Shown here: piece by piece, positions 25,657-33,699 of the stretch | Numbering within the stretch: the first letter of the stretch is position 1 | How the letters are laid out: each line of letters opens with the position of its first letter | Origin: Oscillospiraceae bacterium | Lineage (GTDB): Bacteria; Bacillota; Clostridia; Oscillospirales; Oscillospiraceae | Length of the DNA: 64,000 bases | Assembly (NCBI GenBank): GCA_017482385.1 | Contig: JAFUNI010000014.1 | Location: forward strand, 17,701-81,700 | Reading direction: 5' to 3' | Notes under the pieces: model-generated | Seen by the model: the letters and a program-made list of their open reading frames with translations, nothing else | What the model was told of the DNA's origin: nothing | Databases searched by the model: none | Made by a program: the position numbers and the translations under genes

Positions 25657-27468
25657 TTAGAACAGGCCAGACACCTTGCCGGTCTCGACGTCAACGTCAA
25701 CACGGCGGTATGCGGGGTCAGCAGCAGTACCGGGCATCATGGAGATAGTACCGGCCATGGGGCACAGGAACTTAGCGCCGCCGTACTCCAGAATGTCACG
25801 AACGGTCAGCTTCCAACCGGTGGGCACGCCCTTCTTGGTGGGATCGTCGGACAAAGACAGGTGGGTCTTAACCATCATGGTGCAGTAGTCAGCGTACTTG
25901 GGATCCTTCTCGAAGCGCTCAGCCTTCTCAACAGCCAGGGGCAGCCAGACAACGCCGTCAGCGCCGTAGACTTCCTTAGCGATCAGCTCAACGCGCTGAC
26001 GCAGAGGCATCTCCAGATCGTACAGGAACTTAACTTCGTTCTTGGACTCGCAGGCCTCAACAACGACCTGAGCCAGCTCAGCAGCGCCCTCGCCGCCGTA
26101 ACGCCAGTGGTTAGACTCAGCGCAGCGGATGCCCTTCTCAGCACACAGCTTCTTCAGCAGAGCGACTTCAGCGTCGGTATCGGTGTAGAAGCGGTTGATG
26201 CAGACAACGGGAGTGATGCCGGACTTCAGAATGGTGTTAACATGGTGGAACAGGTTGCAGGTACCCTTCTCCAGCAGTTCCAGGTTCTCCTCCTTGTACT
26301 CCTTGGGCAGGGGTGCGCCGGGGGTAACCTTGGGGCCGCCGCCGTGCATCTTCAAGGAACGGACGGTAGCAACCAGAACGGAAACGTTGGGAGTCAGACC
26401 GGACAGACGGGTCTTAACGTTCCAGAACTTCTCGAAGCCGATATCAGCAGCGAAGCCGGACTCGGTAACATGGTAGTCAAACAGCTTCAGAGCCAGACGG
26501 TCAGCGATAACGGAGGACTGGCCGATAGCGATGTTAGCGAAGGGGCCAGCGTGGATCAGCACGGGCTGATGCTCAACAGAGTAGCACATGGTGGGGTTGA
26601 TGGCGTTACGCATCCAAGCGGTCATAGCGCCGGCAACGTCCAGATCCTCACAGGTAACGGGGTCGCCGTTCTTGGAGTAAGCAACAACGATCTTGCCGAT
26701 ACGCTCACGCAGATCCTTCAGATCCTTGGCAACAGCCAGGATAGCCATCAGCTCGGAACCAACAGCGATACCGAACTTGCTTTCCATCATGAAGCCGTCC
26801 AGACGGCCGCCGATACCGATGATGATGTTACGCAGGCTCTGTGCGCAGAAGTCGATGATCCAGCCCATCTCCACACGCTTGGGGTCGATGTCCAGACGCT
26901 TCAGGCCCTTCTTAGCCAGCCACTCGTCGTTGTTGTTACGCTCGTGCTGCATACGGGCAGTCAGAGCAACCATAGCCAGGTTGTGAGCGTTCATGATGTC
27001 GTTGATGTCGCCGGTCAGACCCAGGGAGAACTCGGTCATGGGCATCAGCAGAGCGTTGCCGCCGCCGGCAGCAGTACCCTTAACGTTCATGGTGGGGCCG
27101 CCGGAGGGCTGACGCAGAGCGCCGCCGGCGTTCTTGCCGATGTAGCCCAGGCCTTCGATCAGACCCAGAGAAACGGTGGACTTACCTTCACCGAAGGGGG
27201 TGGGGGTAACAGCGGTAACCTCGATGAACTTGCCGTCGGGCTTGTCCTTCAGACGGTTCATAACCTTGATGAAGTCGATCTTGGGGGTCTTGCCGTAGGG
27301 GATGATTTCATCTTCCAGCAGGCCCAACTTCTCACGGAAGTAGTCAACAGAGGGCAGAGTCTTTTCAGCCTCTTCTGCGATCTGCCAGTCAGCGAACTTG
27401 GTGGGGTCCAGCTTGGTGAAGCCCTTCTCGTCCACATACTTGCCGTTTTCGTCAAAAACGATTGCCAT
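25657..27468 (-). CDS. fhs: Formate-tetrahydrofolate ligase
   Basis: This 603-residue enzyme makes 10-formyl-THF from formate, THF and ATP. The ATP loop is [17 protein letters not shown], followed by the Gly-rich block [35 protein letters not shown] and the C-terminal [16 protein letters not shown] are also typical. It is slightly longer than the common 556 residues. The ATG at 27468 has AGGAGG upstream. The gene follows the short trigger factor by 54 bases. With folD and fchA it supplies formyl-THF for purines or connects to formate metabolism. Confidence 0.98.
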   Translation of the reverse strand: MAIVFDENGKYVDEKGFTKLDPTKFADWQIAEEAEKTLPSVDYFREKLGLLEDEIIPYGKTPKIDFIKVMNRLKDKPDGKFIEVTAVTPTPFGEGKSTVSLGLIEGLGYIGKNAGGALRQPSGGPTMNVKGTAAGGGNALLMPMTEFSLGLTGDINDIMNAHNLAMVALTARMQHERNNNDEWLAKKGLKRLDIDPKRVEMGWIIDFCAQSLRNIIIGIGGRLDGFMMESKFGIAVGSELMAILAVAKDLKDLRERIGKIVVAYSKNGDPVTCEDLDVAGAMTAWMRNAINPTMCYSVEHQPVLIHAGPFANIAIGQSSVIADRLALKLFDYHVTESGFAADIGFEKFWNVKTRLSGLTPNVSVLVATVRSLKMHGGGPKVTPGAPLPKEYKEENLELLEKGTCNLFHHVNTILKSGITPVVCINRFYTDTDAEVALLKKLCAEKGIRCAESNHWRYGGEGAAELAQVVVEACESKNEVKFLYDLEMPLRQRVELIAKEVYGADGVVWLPLAVEKAERFEKDPKYADYCTMMVKTHLSLSDDPTKKGVPTGWKLTVRDILEYGGAKFLCPMAGTISMMPGTAADPAYRRVDVDVETGKVSGLF

Positions 27469-27522
27469 AATATGTTTCCTCCTTGTTTTGGGTGCCGCTT
27501 TGCGACACAAATATTAACAAAC

Positions 27523-28470
27523 TTATTTTACTTCGGTAACGGTGGCTGCGTCCCGGATGAGACGAAGTACCTTACCGGTAAGTACACTGTTGATGACCAC
27601 CTGCTCCAGGCCGGCGTCATACTGCTCTTTCAGCTGCTCCATGGTAATGCCGTTGTGGCGGCAGATGATGGCCAGCGCCTTGGAAATATCCTCCTGGTCG
27701 GCCTCTAAGCCTTCAGCCATCACGATCTCGTCGATGGCGGCCCGGGTGCGAATGGAAGCCTTGGCAGATTCCGTAGCATCCTCACGGATCTGCTCGGGAG
27801 TTACATTCATAAACTGGCAGTACATTTCCAGGGTCAGACCCTGCTGCGCCAGCTGGGCTTTTAAGTTATCTACCTGCTCGTCAAGCGCGCTTTCCAGCAT
27901 CTTGTCGGTGATGGTCAGCTCCAAAGAGTCCGCAGCCTGCTGGAGCAACCGGTCCTGCAGGTCCATCTCGCCACGCTCGTCGGCGTAGTTCTGCAGGCTC
28001 TCCTGCATCTTCTGCCGCATTTCCTCCAGGGTTTCGCAGTGACCCACTTCCTTGGCGAAGGTGTCGTCCAGCTCGTAGGGGGTCTTAATGCGGATGGCTT
28101 TGATCTTGCACTGGAACTGGGCGGCCTTGCCGGCTAAGTTCTCAGCGTGGTACTGCTGGGGGAAGGTGACCTCCACCATGACCTCCTGGCCGGGAACCTT
28201 GTCCAAAAGCTGCTCCTCAAAGCCGGGAATGAACATACCGCTGCCCAGCACCAAAGTCTGATTCTCGGCGGTGCCGCCGGGGAACTGTTCTCCGTCGCAG
28301 AAGCCTGCGTAGTCCAAAACCACTTCGTCGCCGTTTTCAGTGGGGCGGTCGGTGACCTCGGCAATGCGGGGGTTCTGCTCCATCAGCCGGTGCATGTTCT
28401 TGTCTACTTCCTCGGAAGTTACGATGTGTCTTGTGTATTCAGCGGTCAAACCGCGGTATGTAAATGCCAT
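27523..28470 (-). CDS. Trigger-factor-like PPIase lacking the ribosome-binding domain
   Basis: This 315-residue protein matches the PPIase (FKBP) and C-terminal substrate-binding parts of trigger factor: NGDEVVLDYAGFCDGEQFPGG, LVLGSGMFIPGFEEQLLDKVPGQ-type FKBP residues, then helical arms from residue about 145 (ETLEEMRQKMQESLQNYADERG). The N-terminal ribosome-docking domain (about 110 residues, with the GFRxGKxP tip) is missing, so it may be a free chaperone. The ATG at 28470 follows AGGAGA. It is divergent from the LysR gene and precedes fhs on the same strand. Confidence 0.88.
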   Translation of the reverse strand: MAFTYRGLTAEYTRHIVTSEEVDKNMHRLMEQNPRIAEVTDRPTENGDEVVLDYAGFCDGEQFPGGTAENQTLVLGSGMFIPGFEEQLLDKVPGQEVMVEVTFPQQYHAENLAGKAAQFQCKIKAIRIKTPYELDDTFAKEVGHCETLEEMRQKMQESLQNYADERGEMDLQDRLLQQAADSLELTITDKMLESALDEQVDNLKAQLAQQGLTLEMYCQFMNVTPEQIREDATESAKASIRTRAAIDEIVMAEGLEADQEDISKALAIICRHNGITMEQLKEQYDAGLEQVVINSVLTGKVLRLIRDAATVTEVK

Positions 28471-28525
28471 GGTGAAATCTCCTGCTGTTTCGGCAAAATT
28501 TGAATTTTTTCTTGCGACAGAAGAG

Positions 28526-28571
28526 ATTATACAAGTTTCTCTTGCAAAAAACAATATAGTTATGATATTAT
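28526..28571. promoter_or_regulatory. Overlapping divergent promoters of the trigger-factor-like and LysR genes
   Basis: Minus strand: TTGTTT (28549-28554), 17 bases, TATAAT (28526-28531). Plus strand: TTGCAA (28542-28547), 18 bases, TATTAT (28566-28571). The two overlap, so polymerase at one hinders the other, the usual setting for a LysR regulator that controls itself and its neighbour. ATCTATAG repeats at 28570-28593 are candidate operator sequences. Confidence 0.65.
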
Positions 28572-28607
28572 ATCTATAGTTTCTATCTATAGATTTGAGG
28601 TATTGAT

Positions 28608-29495
28608 ATGAACTACAACTATCTGCGATATTTCTCCGTGCTGGCGCAGACGGAGCATTATACCCTTGCTGCGGCCCGGTTGGGCATCTCCCAGCCCTCT
28701 TTGAGCGCGGCTATTCACCATTTGGAGGAAGAGCTGGGGGATGTAAGGCTTTTTGAAAAGGTGGGCCGGAATATCCGTCTGACGGAAGAGGGCCGCTACT
28801 ACCAGGAAAAGGTGGATGCGGCTCTGCAGGAGCTGAACGATGCTTCCGCCACCCTGCGGGAAAGTAAGATCAGCGCCCCGGTGGTGGTCCGGTTGGGTGT
28901 GGTTTCCGGATCTGTGGAAAAGACCGTGGCAAAAGGGATCATGTCCCACATCCTCCAAAATGAGCGGCTTCGTTTCCGTATCACAGAAAGCTCCGCCGAG
29001 GATCTGATGGATCTTGTCCGTGACGAGAAATTGGATATGGCCATTGTGGATACCACCGCCCGGGACAGAAGTTTGCATTTCCGGAAGCTGGGGGAACGGA
29101 ATTTCTGTGTTGCCCTGCCGGCAGGACATCCTTTGGCCATGCAGGACCATTTGGTGCCCCACCAGATCGCAAGAGAGCCCCAAATCGTTTTCAATTACGA
29201 TACGGAAAACAGCTTTGAGCAATGGGCCAACGGCACATCCGCCGCTGAGAATATCGTATGCACCGTCAATACCGCCCAATCCGCTTTGGCGTTGGTTGCG
29301 GAGGGCGTGGGCGTGTGTGTGATGTCGGAGGAATGCGCTACCCCCAAGGCGGGTGTGGAATATGTCCCCATTTGGAACTGGCACCAGGCCCTGTATATGT
29401 GTATGCTCTATGATAAATGGTTAGAGCCCCTCATTTGGGACTTCCTGGAATATCTTGTAAAAACGATCAGAGAAGAAGAAAACGGTCAAGCCTAA
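28608..29495 (+). CDS. LysR-family transcriptional regulator
   Basis: This 295-residue regulator has the N-terminal winged helix-turn-helix (LRYFSVLAQTEHYTLAAARLGISQPSLSAAIHHLEEELG), followed by the two-lobed effector domain. The effector part is close to the CynR/CysL type, including SSAEDLMDLVRDEKLDMAIVD. GAGG lies 7 bases before the ATG. Its divergent placement suggests control of the trigger-factor-like/fhs unit (inference). Confidence 0.93.
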   Translation: MNYNYLRYFSVLAQTEHYTLAAARLGISQPSLSAAIHHLEEELGDVRLFEKVGRNIRLTEEGRYYQEKVDAALQELNDASATLRESKISAPVVVRLGVVSGSVEKTVAKGIMSHILQNERLRFRITESSAEDLMDLVRDEKLDMAIVDTTARDRSLHFRKLGERNFCVALPAGHPLAMQDHLVPHQIAREPQIVFNYDTENSFEQWANGTSAAENIVCTVNTAQSALALVAEGVGVCVMSEECATPKAGVEYVPIWNWHQALYMCMLYDKWLEPLIWDFLEYLVKTIREEENGQA

Positions 29496-29509
29496 AGCTT
29501 GACCGTTTT
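29479..29509. terminator. Bidirectional terminator between LysR and esterase genes
   Basis: A 13-bp perfect stem (AAAACGGTCAAGC / GCTTGACCGTTTT) has the LysR stop codon in its loop and serves both convergent genes. Confidence 0.9.
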
Positions 29510-29510
29510 G

Positions 29511-30293
29511 TTAATTCTGTGTTGCCAGCCACTCCAAAAGCTCCTGTGTCCAGGTTTGTACATGGGGCACATCGGTGGCAAGTCCCAGGCCGTGTTGGCC
29601 GTGGGGGTAGATATGCAGCTCCGTGCTGACACCCATTTGATGCAACCGCTGAGCATACCGCAGGGAATTGGCGACACTCACGCCCGGGTCGTCAAAAGTA
29701 TGCCAAATAAAGGCGGGGGGTGTGGAGCTGTCAGCGATGTTGTAGGGGGTAAGAGCATCTCCCAGCTCTTCGTGGCGAGAGCCCAAAAAGTTCTGGCCGG
29801 ATCCCTGGTGGGCAATGCCCTCTTCCCAAAGGGCGATTACCGGATAGCACAGAATCTGCCCGTTGGGCTTGGCACTTTCCTTGTCAATTTCGTCCAGGCC
29901 CTCAAAATCAATGGTATTATAATAGGTAGAAGTCAGCGCTGCCAGGTGACCGCCGGCGGAAGAACCCATAACATATACCTTGTCCTTGCAGATGCCGAAT
30001 TCCTCGCTGTGGTAGCGCACGTAGCGCATTGCCCGCCGGGCATCCAGCAGGGGCAAGGGAAAATGATGGGGAGCCCGTCGGTAATTGCATACGAAGGCGG
30101 CAATGCCGTGGCTGTTGAGAAATTCTGCATAGCCCTTACCCTCGTACTCGGCCAGATTCGCATAGCCGCCGCCGGGGAAGACAACCACGGAAATGGGGCT
30201 GGTTCTTTCTTCCGGCAGGTAAATATCTAAGGTGGGGGCTTCCTGGCACAATCCCGGTGTATGCTCCCAAAGGGGAACAGATCGAATCCACAT
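29511..30293 (-). CDS. Alpha/beta hydrolase, acetyl-esterase type
   Basis: This 260-residue esterase has the oxyanion block VVVFPGGGY, the nucleophile motif GSSAGGHLAA (GXSXG), the acid around HTFDDPGVSV and the His in YPHGQHGLGL. It resembles the xylan/acetyl esterases of gut bacteria (BD-FAE type). It has no signal peptide, so it is cytoplasmic and would deacetylate imported oligosaccharides or small esters. AGAGG lies 9 bases before the ATG. rpiB lies upstream on the same strand. Confidence 0.88.
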   Translation of the reverse strand: MWIRSVPLWEHTPGLCQEAPTLDIYLPEERTSPISVVVFPGGGYANLAEYEGKGYAEFLNSHGIAAFVCNYRRAPHHFPLPLLDARRAMRYVRYHSEEFGICKDKVYVMGSSAGGHLAALTSTYYNTIDFEGLDEIDKESAKPNGQILCYPVIALWEEGIAHQGSGQNFLGSRHEELGDALTPYNIADSSTPPAFIWHTFDDPGVSVANSLRYAQRLHQMGVSTELHIYPHGQHGLGLATDVPHVQTWTQELLEWLATQN

Positions 30294-30314
30294 ACCAATG
30301 TTACCTCTTGCTGT

Positions 30315-30755
30315 TTACTTTTCCAGAGCCATCATTTTGTCAATGCGGCGCTGATGGCGCTCGTCGTGAGAGAACTCTGTGCCCAGCCAGGTGTCCACGA
30401 TCTGCAGAGCCTGCAGCTGACCTACCATACCTGCGCCAATGGCCATCATATTGGTATCGTTATGCTCTCTCGTCATACGGGCGCTGACCACATCGGACAA
30501 AAGAGCGCAGCGGATGCCGGGGACTTTGTTGGCGGTGATGGAAACACCGATGCCGGTGGTGCAAAGGACGATGCCCTTGTCACACTCACCGCTGGCCACG
30601 GCCTTGGCGGCGGGGGCGGCAAAGTCCGGGTAGTCGCAGCTATCCAAAGTGTAAGTGCCGAAGTCCTTGACTTCATAGCCCTTTGCTTCCAAATGGGGAA
30701 TCAATGCGTTTTTCAGCGCCAAAGCGCCGTGGTCACAACCCAATGCGATTTTCAT
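30315..30755 (-). CDS. rpiB: Ribose-5-phosphate isomerase B
   Basis: This 146-residue enzyme interconverts ribulose-5-phosphate and ribose-5-phosphate. It has the family start MKIALGCDHGALALKN, the catalytic-Cys block GIVLCTTGIGVSITANKVPGIRCAL and REHNDTNMMAIGAGMVG. AGGAGG lies 8 bases before the ATG. The spacing to the SDR gene upstream is 14 bases. RpiB relatives that act on allose-6-phosphate or galactose-6-phosphate cannot be excluded. Confidence 0.95.
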   Translation of the reverse strand: MKIALGCDHGALALKNALIPHLEAKGYEVKDFGTYTLDSCDYPDFAAPAAKAVASGECDKGIVLCTTGIGVSITANKVPGIRCALLSDVVSARMTREHNDTNMMAIGAGMVGQLQALQIVDTWLGTEFSHDERHQRRIDKMMALEK

Positions 30756-30769
30756 AAGTATATCCTCCT

Positions 30770-31465
30770 TTATAATACAAACCCGCCGTTCACCGGCAGA
30801 ACCTGTCCGGTGACAAAATCGGCATCTGCCAAATAAAGCATAGCGTCAGCCACATCCTTGGGTGTGCCGTTGCGGCCGATTGGGGTCTGTTCTTTGAGTT
30901 CTTCCATAATTGCGGGGTCTACAGTTGCGCACATATCCGTGCAGATGACCCCGGGGGCAATGCAGTTGCACCGAATGCCCGAGGGTCCCAATTCCTGGGC
31001 CAAAGCCTTGGTCAGAGCGATCACTGCGCCCTTGGTGGCGGAGTAGGCTGCCTCGCAGGATGCGCCCACCTGCCCCCACATGGAGCTGACGGTGATGATT
31101 GCCCCAGCCTGCTTTTGCAGAAAATAGGGGGTGGCTGCGTTAATGCAATTGTACATGCCCTTTACATTCACAGCAAAGAGCCTGTCCCAATCTTCTTCGG
31201 TGATTTGGCTGAGAAGCCCGGTGTGGCAGATGCCTGCGTTGCAGATGAGCACGTCCACATCGGGGATTTGGGAAAATGCAGCTTTTACAGCCTGCTTATC
31301 TGCCACATCGCAGCAGATGGCGGTAGCGCCGGTATCGGCTGCCACAGCGGCGGCAGCATCGTGGGACTTTTCATATAAAAAGTATACCTTGTCGCCACGC
31401 TGAGAAAACTGCCGCACTGCCTGGGCACCAATGCCCCGGCTTCCACCGGTGATTACGATTGTCAT
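30770..31465 (-). CDS. Short-chain dehydrogenase/reductase (FabG-like)
   Basis: This 231-residue SDR has the NAD(P) motif ITGGSRGIGAQAV, NAG block LICNAGICHTG, catalytic Ser in ITVSSMWGQVG and YSATKGAVIALTKALAQELG (YxxxK). It resembles 3-oxoacyl-ACP reductases and sugar-alcohol dehydrogenases; the substrate is not assigned. I use the ATG at 31465, with GGAG 9 bases upstream. It is the first gene of a unit with rpiB and possibly the esterase. Confidence 0.9.
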   Translation of the reverse strand: MTIVITGGSRGIGAQAVRQFSQRGDKVYFLYEKSHDAAAAVAADTGATAICCDVADKQAVKAAFSQIPDVDVLICNAGICHTGLLSQITEEDWDRLFAVNVKGMYNCINAATPYFLQKQAGAIITVSSMWGQVGASCEAAYSATKGAVIALTKALAQELGPSGIRCNCIAPGVICTDMCATVDPAIMEELKEQTPIGRNGTPKDVADAMLYLADADFVTGQVLPVNGGFVL

Positions 31466-31491
31466 AAGCACTCTCCAATGAGGGATCTTTT

Positions 31492-31567
31492 GTAGGGGAG
31501 GGATATTATCCCTCCCGCCGGCAATGATGATTGTAAGGTTACGGGAGGCATACTATGCCTCCCCTAC
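31492..31567. repeat. GTAGGGG palindromic repeat, full copy
   Basis: GTAGGGGAGGGATATTATCC ... GGCATACTATGCCTCCCC TAC, with both inner hairpins intact. It lies between the SDR gene and the S1-domain gene. Confidence 0.9.
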
Positions 31568-31582
31568 TGGCTGCCAACGGCT

Positions 31583-32011
31583 TTATCTCCTGCGGCTTCT
31601 GGTCCGGTGGTCGGAATACTGCCGGATGGAGGAGATCTTGCTGTCGGACTCGCTCATAAACTGCTTCAGCTTCTCTTCGAAAAGCTGGTCTGCGGTTTTG
31701 GGGGCAGGAGGAGGCGTGGGCGCAGTGCGGGCAGGCCGGGGGGCAGTACGGGCAGGACGGTCCTCCCGCTGCTGAGGCTTTGCTTCCAGCCGTTTGATGG
31801 ACAGATTCACCTTGCCGTTATCCAGGCTCAGGACGACCACCTTCACATCCTGACCCTCGGTCAGATGCTGACGGATGTCGCTGACATAGGTGTTGGCCAC
31901 CTCGGAAATATGTACCAAGCCGGTCTTGTCATCCGGAAGGCTGATGAACGCGCCGAAATTTGTGATAGATTTTACCTTGCCGTCCAAAACGGCTCCAACG
32001 GTTAACTCCAT
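31583..32011 (-). CDS. yabR: S1 RNA-binding domain protein (YabR-like)
   Basis: This 142-residue protein has one S1 domain at residues 3-73 (VGAVLDGKVKSITNFGAFIS, KTGLVHISEV, HLTEGQDVKVVVLSLDNGKVNLSIKR). A basic, proline- and alanine-rich tail follows, then an acidic-basic C-terminus ending RRSRRR-like. Position after divIC in the yabP-yabQ-divIC order matches yabR of Bacillus. The role is probably RNA binding on ribosomes or in stress. Confidence 0.9.
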   Translation of the reverse strand: MELTVGAVLDGKVKSITNFGAFISLPDDKTGLVHISEVANTYVSDIRQHLTEGQDVKVVVLSLDNGKVNLSIKRLEAKPQQREDRPARTAPRPARTAPTPPPAPKTADQLFEEKLKQFMSESDSKISSIRQYSDHRTRSRRR

Positions 32012-32043
32012 AGTTTAATTTGCTTCCTCCATTTGTTTCACGG

Positions 32044-32355
32044 TTAATTGCCGGGGGTAAAGAATTGGGTATTGGGGTCTACCAGACCCAGCTCAGTTTC
32101 CGCGATGCGCCTTATGCTTTCTGCGGTGCCAAGCTTTGCGATGTTTTGGGTGAGGGCTTTGTTTTCCTGCACCAGCTGAATGGCCTGCTGCTGCAGATCC
32201 TGCTGCCGCTGTCTGTTTTGCAGAATGTTTACCCTTAGAGCGATCAGCGCCACGGTGCAGGCCACGATGGCGGTGAGTACCACGCATTTCATCAGCGGGG
32301 AGGTCCGGCGGAAAATGATCCGAATATGACTGAAAGGATGATTCTTTTTGTCCAT
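32044..32355 (-). CDS. divIC: Septum formation initiator family protein (DivIC/FtsB-like)
   Basis: This 103-residue bitopic protein has a basic cytoplasmic N-terminus, one membrane helix (residues about 22-43, MKCVVLTAIVACTVALIAL) and an extracytoplasmic coiled coil (residues 45-75, rich in Gln). The C-terminal IRRIAETELGLVDPNTQFF is typical of FtsB/DivIC proteins. It works in the divisome with FtsL. AAAGGAG lies 6 bases before the ATG. The whole start region lies inside the yabQ open frame. Confidence 0.9.
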   Translation of the reverse strand: MDKKNHPFSHIRIIFRRTSPLMKCVVLTAIVACTVALIALRVNILQNRQRQQDLQQQAIQLVQENKALTQNIAKLGTAESIRRIAETELGLVDPNTQFFTPGN

Positions 32356-32776
32356 GAGGGGCTCCTTTCGGTGATGTGGGGATTCCTTTTTTTATTGTAA
32401 CCCATTTTTTTGCGGTTGCAAAGAAAAATTTTATAAAATTTCGTATTTTTTTGAAAATTTTCTTCACAGGAGGCACAAATCCCGCCAAAAACCGCCAAAA
32501 TCCCCCGAAAACAGGCCTTAACCACCGGCCAAAGCTCTGATCCCAGCCCACAGCCCCCACCCCGGCGGCAAAGAGATACCCCATCCGCAGGTCGCCCCGG
32601 CACACGGCAAACCCATAGTACACCAACACCCACCCGGCAAAAATTGCGAAGACTGTATCTGCCAAGATGGCCCGGCCTTTATGCACCGGGCGCAAAAATC
32701 CGTAGAAAAGACCGATGACACAGCCAAGCAATATCCCAATCACAAACCGCCCAAAGGCGACAGAAGGTGTGGTCAT
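32093..32776 (-). CDS. yabQ: Spore cortex protein YabQ with long C-terminal overlap of divIC
   Basis: The first about 110 residues contain membrane segments (FVIGILLGCVIGLFYGF, DTVFAIFAGWVLVYYGFAV, MGYLFAAGVGAVGW) and a Lys-rich segment (KKIFKKIRNFIKFFFATAKKW), as expected for YabQ, a membrane protein of the forespore cortex pathway. The start overlaps the yabP stop (ATGA). The frame has no stop codon where YabQ would normally end and continues 87 codons through divIC in another frame, giving an Arg/His-rich tail. An A7 tract at 32387-32393 sits at the point of divergence, so a sequencing error or slippage is possible. Confidence 0.8.
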   Translation of the reverse strand: MTTPSVAFGRFVIGILLGCVIGLFYGFLRPVHKGRAILADTVFAIFAGWVLVYYGFAVCRGDLRMGYLFAAGVGAVGWDQSFGRWLRPVFGGFWRFLAGFVPPVKKIFKKIRNFIKFFFATAKKWVTIKKGIPTSPKGAPHGQKESSFQSYSDHFPPDLPADEMRGTHRHRGLHRGADRSKGKHSAKQTAAAGSAAAGHSAGAGKQSPHPKHRKAWHRRKHKAHRGN

Positions 32777-33042
32777 CCCATCAGCCGCCGCCAGAAAGAG
32801 CCGGTGGGGCGGGGTTCTTCATAGATGAGGGCGCAGATATGTCCGTCCACGCAGACCTGTCCACCATCGGGCTGGAGGGTCTTTAATTGGAGGCCCTTGC
32901 CCTGCACCACCAAGGTGCCGCTTTCTGTACGGGCAATGACAGCGGTTTCGTCAAAGCTCACAACTTCGGTGACACCGGTGACGGTGAGGCTTTTCCGTTC
33001 GTTTAAGGTCAGCTTGTGGGGCAAGATAGGTTTGTCGGTCAT
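32773..33042 (-). CDS. yabP: Sporulation protein YabP
   Basis: This 89-residue protein matches the YabP/YqfC family: LTLNERKSLTVTGVTEVVSFDETAVIARTESG-type beta strands and GKGLQLKTL. It is needed for spore coat or cortex assembly in the mother cell. I use the ATG at 33042 (GGAG 8 bases upstream) rather than an upstream in-frame start. No convincing sigma-E promoter was seen upstream. Confidence 0.92.
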   Translation of the reverse strand: MTDKPILPHKLTLNERKSLTVTGVTEVVSFDETAVIARTESGTLVVQGKGLQLKTLQPDGGQVCVDGHICALIYEEPRPTGSFWRRLMG

Positions 33043-33077
33043 AGTAATCACTCCTTGTATGTACAGGCTATGCGTCA

Positions 33078-33106
33078 TTGACAAGAAAGATTCCAACGGG
33101 TATACT
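33078..33106 (+). promoter_or_regulatory. Consensus sigma-A promoter of the phosphopantetheinyl transferase gene
   Basis: TTGACA (33078-33083), 17 bases, TATACT (33101-33106), 28 bases before the ATG at 33134. Confidence 0.85.
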
Positions 33107-33133
33107 TAATATAATATAAAAGGAGGGGCGGCT

Positions 33134-33595
33134 ATGAAGCTTTTATCTGAAAAATTAAATGGCCTGGATCCCCATGAAGCCGGGCTGTCCCTGCTTCAAA
33201 AGCTATACGGCGCGCCCTTGCCGGAGATAAAGCGCACCCCTTTGGGCAAGCCCTATTTCCCCGGAGAAGATGTGCATTTTTCCATATCCCATACGAAAAA
33301 CTATGTTTTTTGCGCCATAGGAGAACACCCCATCGGCATCGATGCGGAGGAGCTTGACCGGGATATCCGCCTTTCTTTGGCGGAGAAATTTCTCTCTCCC
33401 GGGGAGCTTAAGCAATTTCAGAATGCCCCGGATAAAAAACGGGCTTTGCTGACCTTTTGGGTGCTGAAGGAGGCCGCCGGCAAATGCACCGGGGAAGGCC
33501 TGCAGCTTTGGCCCAACCATACGGATTTTGCCCTGAATGACCCCCGTGTCCGGGAGTTGGACGGCTGTTTGGTTGCTGTGATTGAAGCTTTGTAG
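33134..33595 (+). CDS. 4'-phosphopantetheinyl transferase (Sfp/AcpS superfamily)
   Basis: This 153-residue enzyme has the short core of the superfamily: KPYFPGEDVHFSISHTKN, the metal-binding GIDAEELDRDI and WVLKEAAGKCTGEGL. It activates carrier proteins by attaching phosphopantetheine. It is shorter than Sfp (about 230 residues) and resembles compact gut-Clostridium versions. The stop TAG (33593-33595) is the TAG of a GTAGGGG repeat. AGGAGG lies 7 bases before the ATG. Confidence 0.9.
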   Translation: MKLLSEKLNGLDPHEAGLSLLQKLYGAPLPEIKRTPLGKPYFPGEDVHFSISHTKNYVFCAIGEHPIGIDAEELDRDIRLSLAEKFLSPGELKQFQNAPDKKRALLTFWVLKEAAGKCTGEGLQLWPNHTDFALNDPRVRELDGCLVAVIEAL

Positions 33596-33668
33596 GGGAG
33601 GGTTATCAACCCTCCCGCAAGCAAATTGCTGTGCGGCGGTTGCGGGAGGCATAGTATGCCTCCCCTAC
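33592..33668. repeat. GTAGGGG palindromic repeat overlapping the upstream stop codon
   Basis: GTAGGGGAGGGTTATCAACC ... GCATAGTATGCCTCCCCTAC. Both inner hairpins are intact (GGGTTATCAACCC; GGCATAGTATGCC). The TAG at its left end ends the phosphopantetheinyl transferase. Confidence 0.9.
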
Positions 33669-33699
33669 GACCATCATCGAAAAATATAAGGAGAAAATT

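Noticed and set aside
25570-27708. 712-codon open frame on the plus strand
   Set aside because: It is the exact antisense of fhs, which has strong family motifs and a ribosome site. The antisense product is low-complexity Gly/Leu/Val and has no start signal.
28587-29384. 265-codon minus-strand frame
   Set aside because: Antisense to the LysR gene with its clear HTH and divergent promoter.
33043-33077. Sigma-E promoter for yabP (CATACAAG)
   Set aside because: It would place the transcription start inside the ribosome site and lacks a -35 motif at the right distance.
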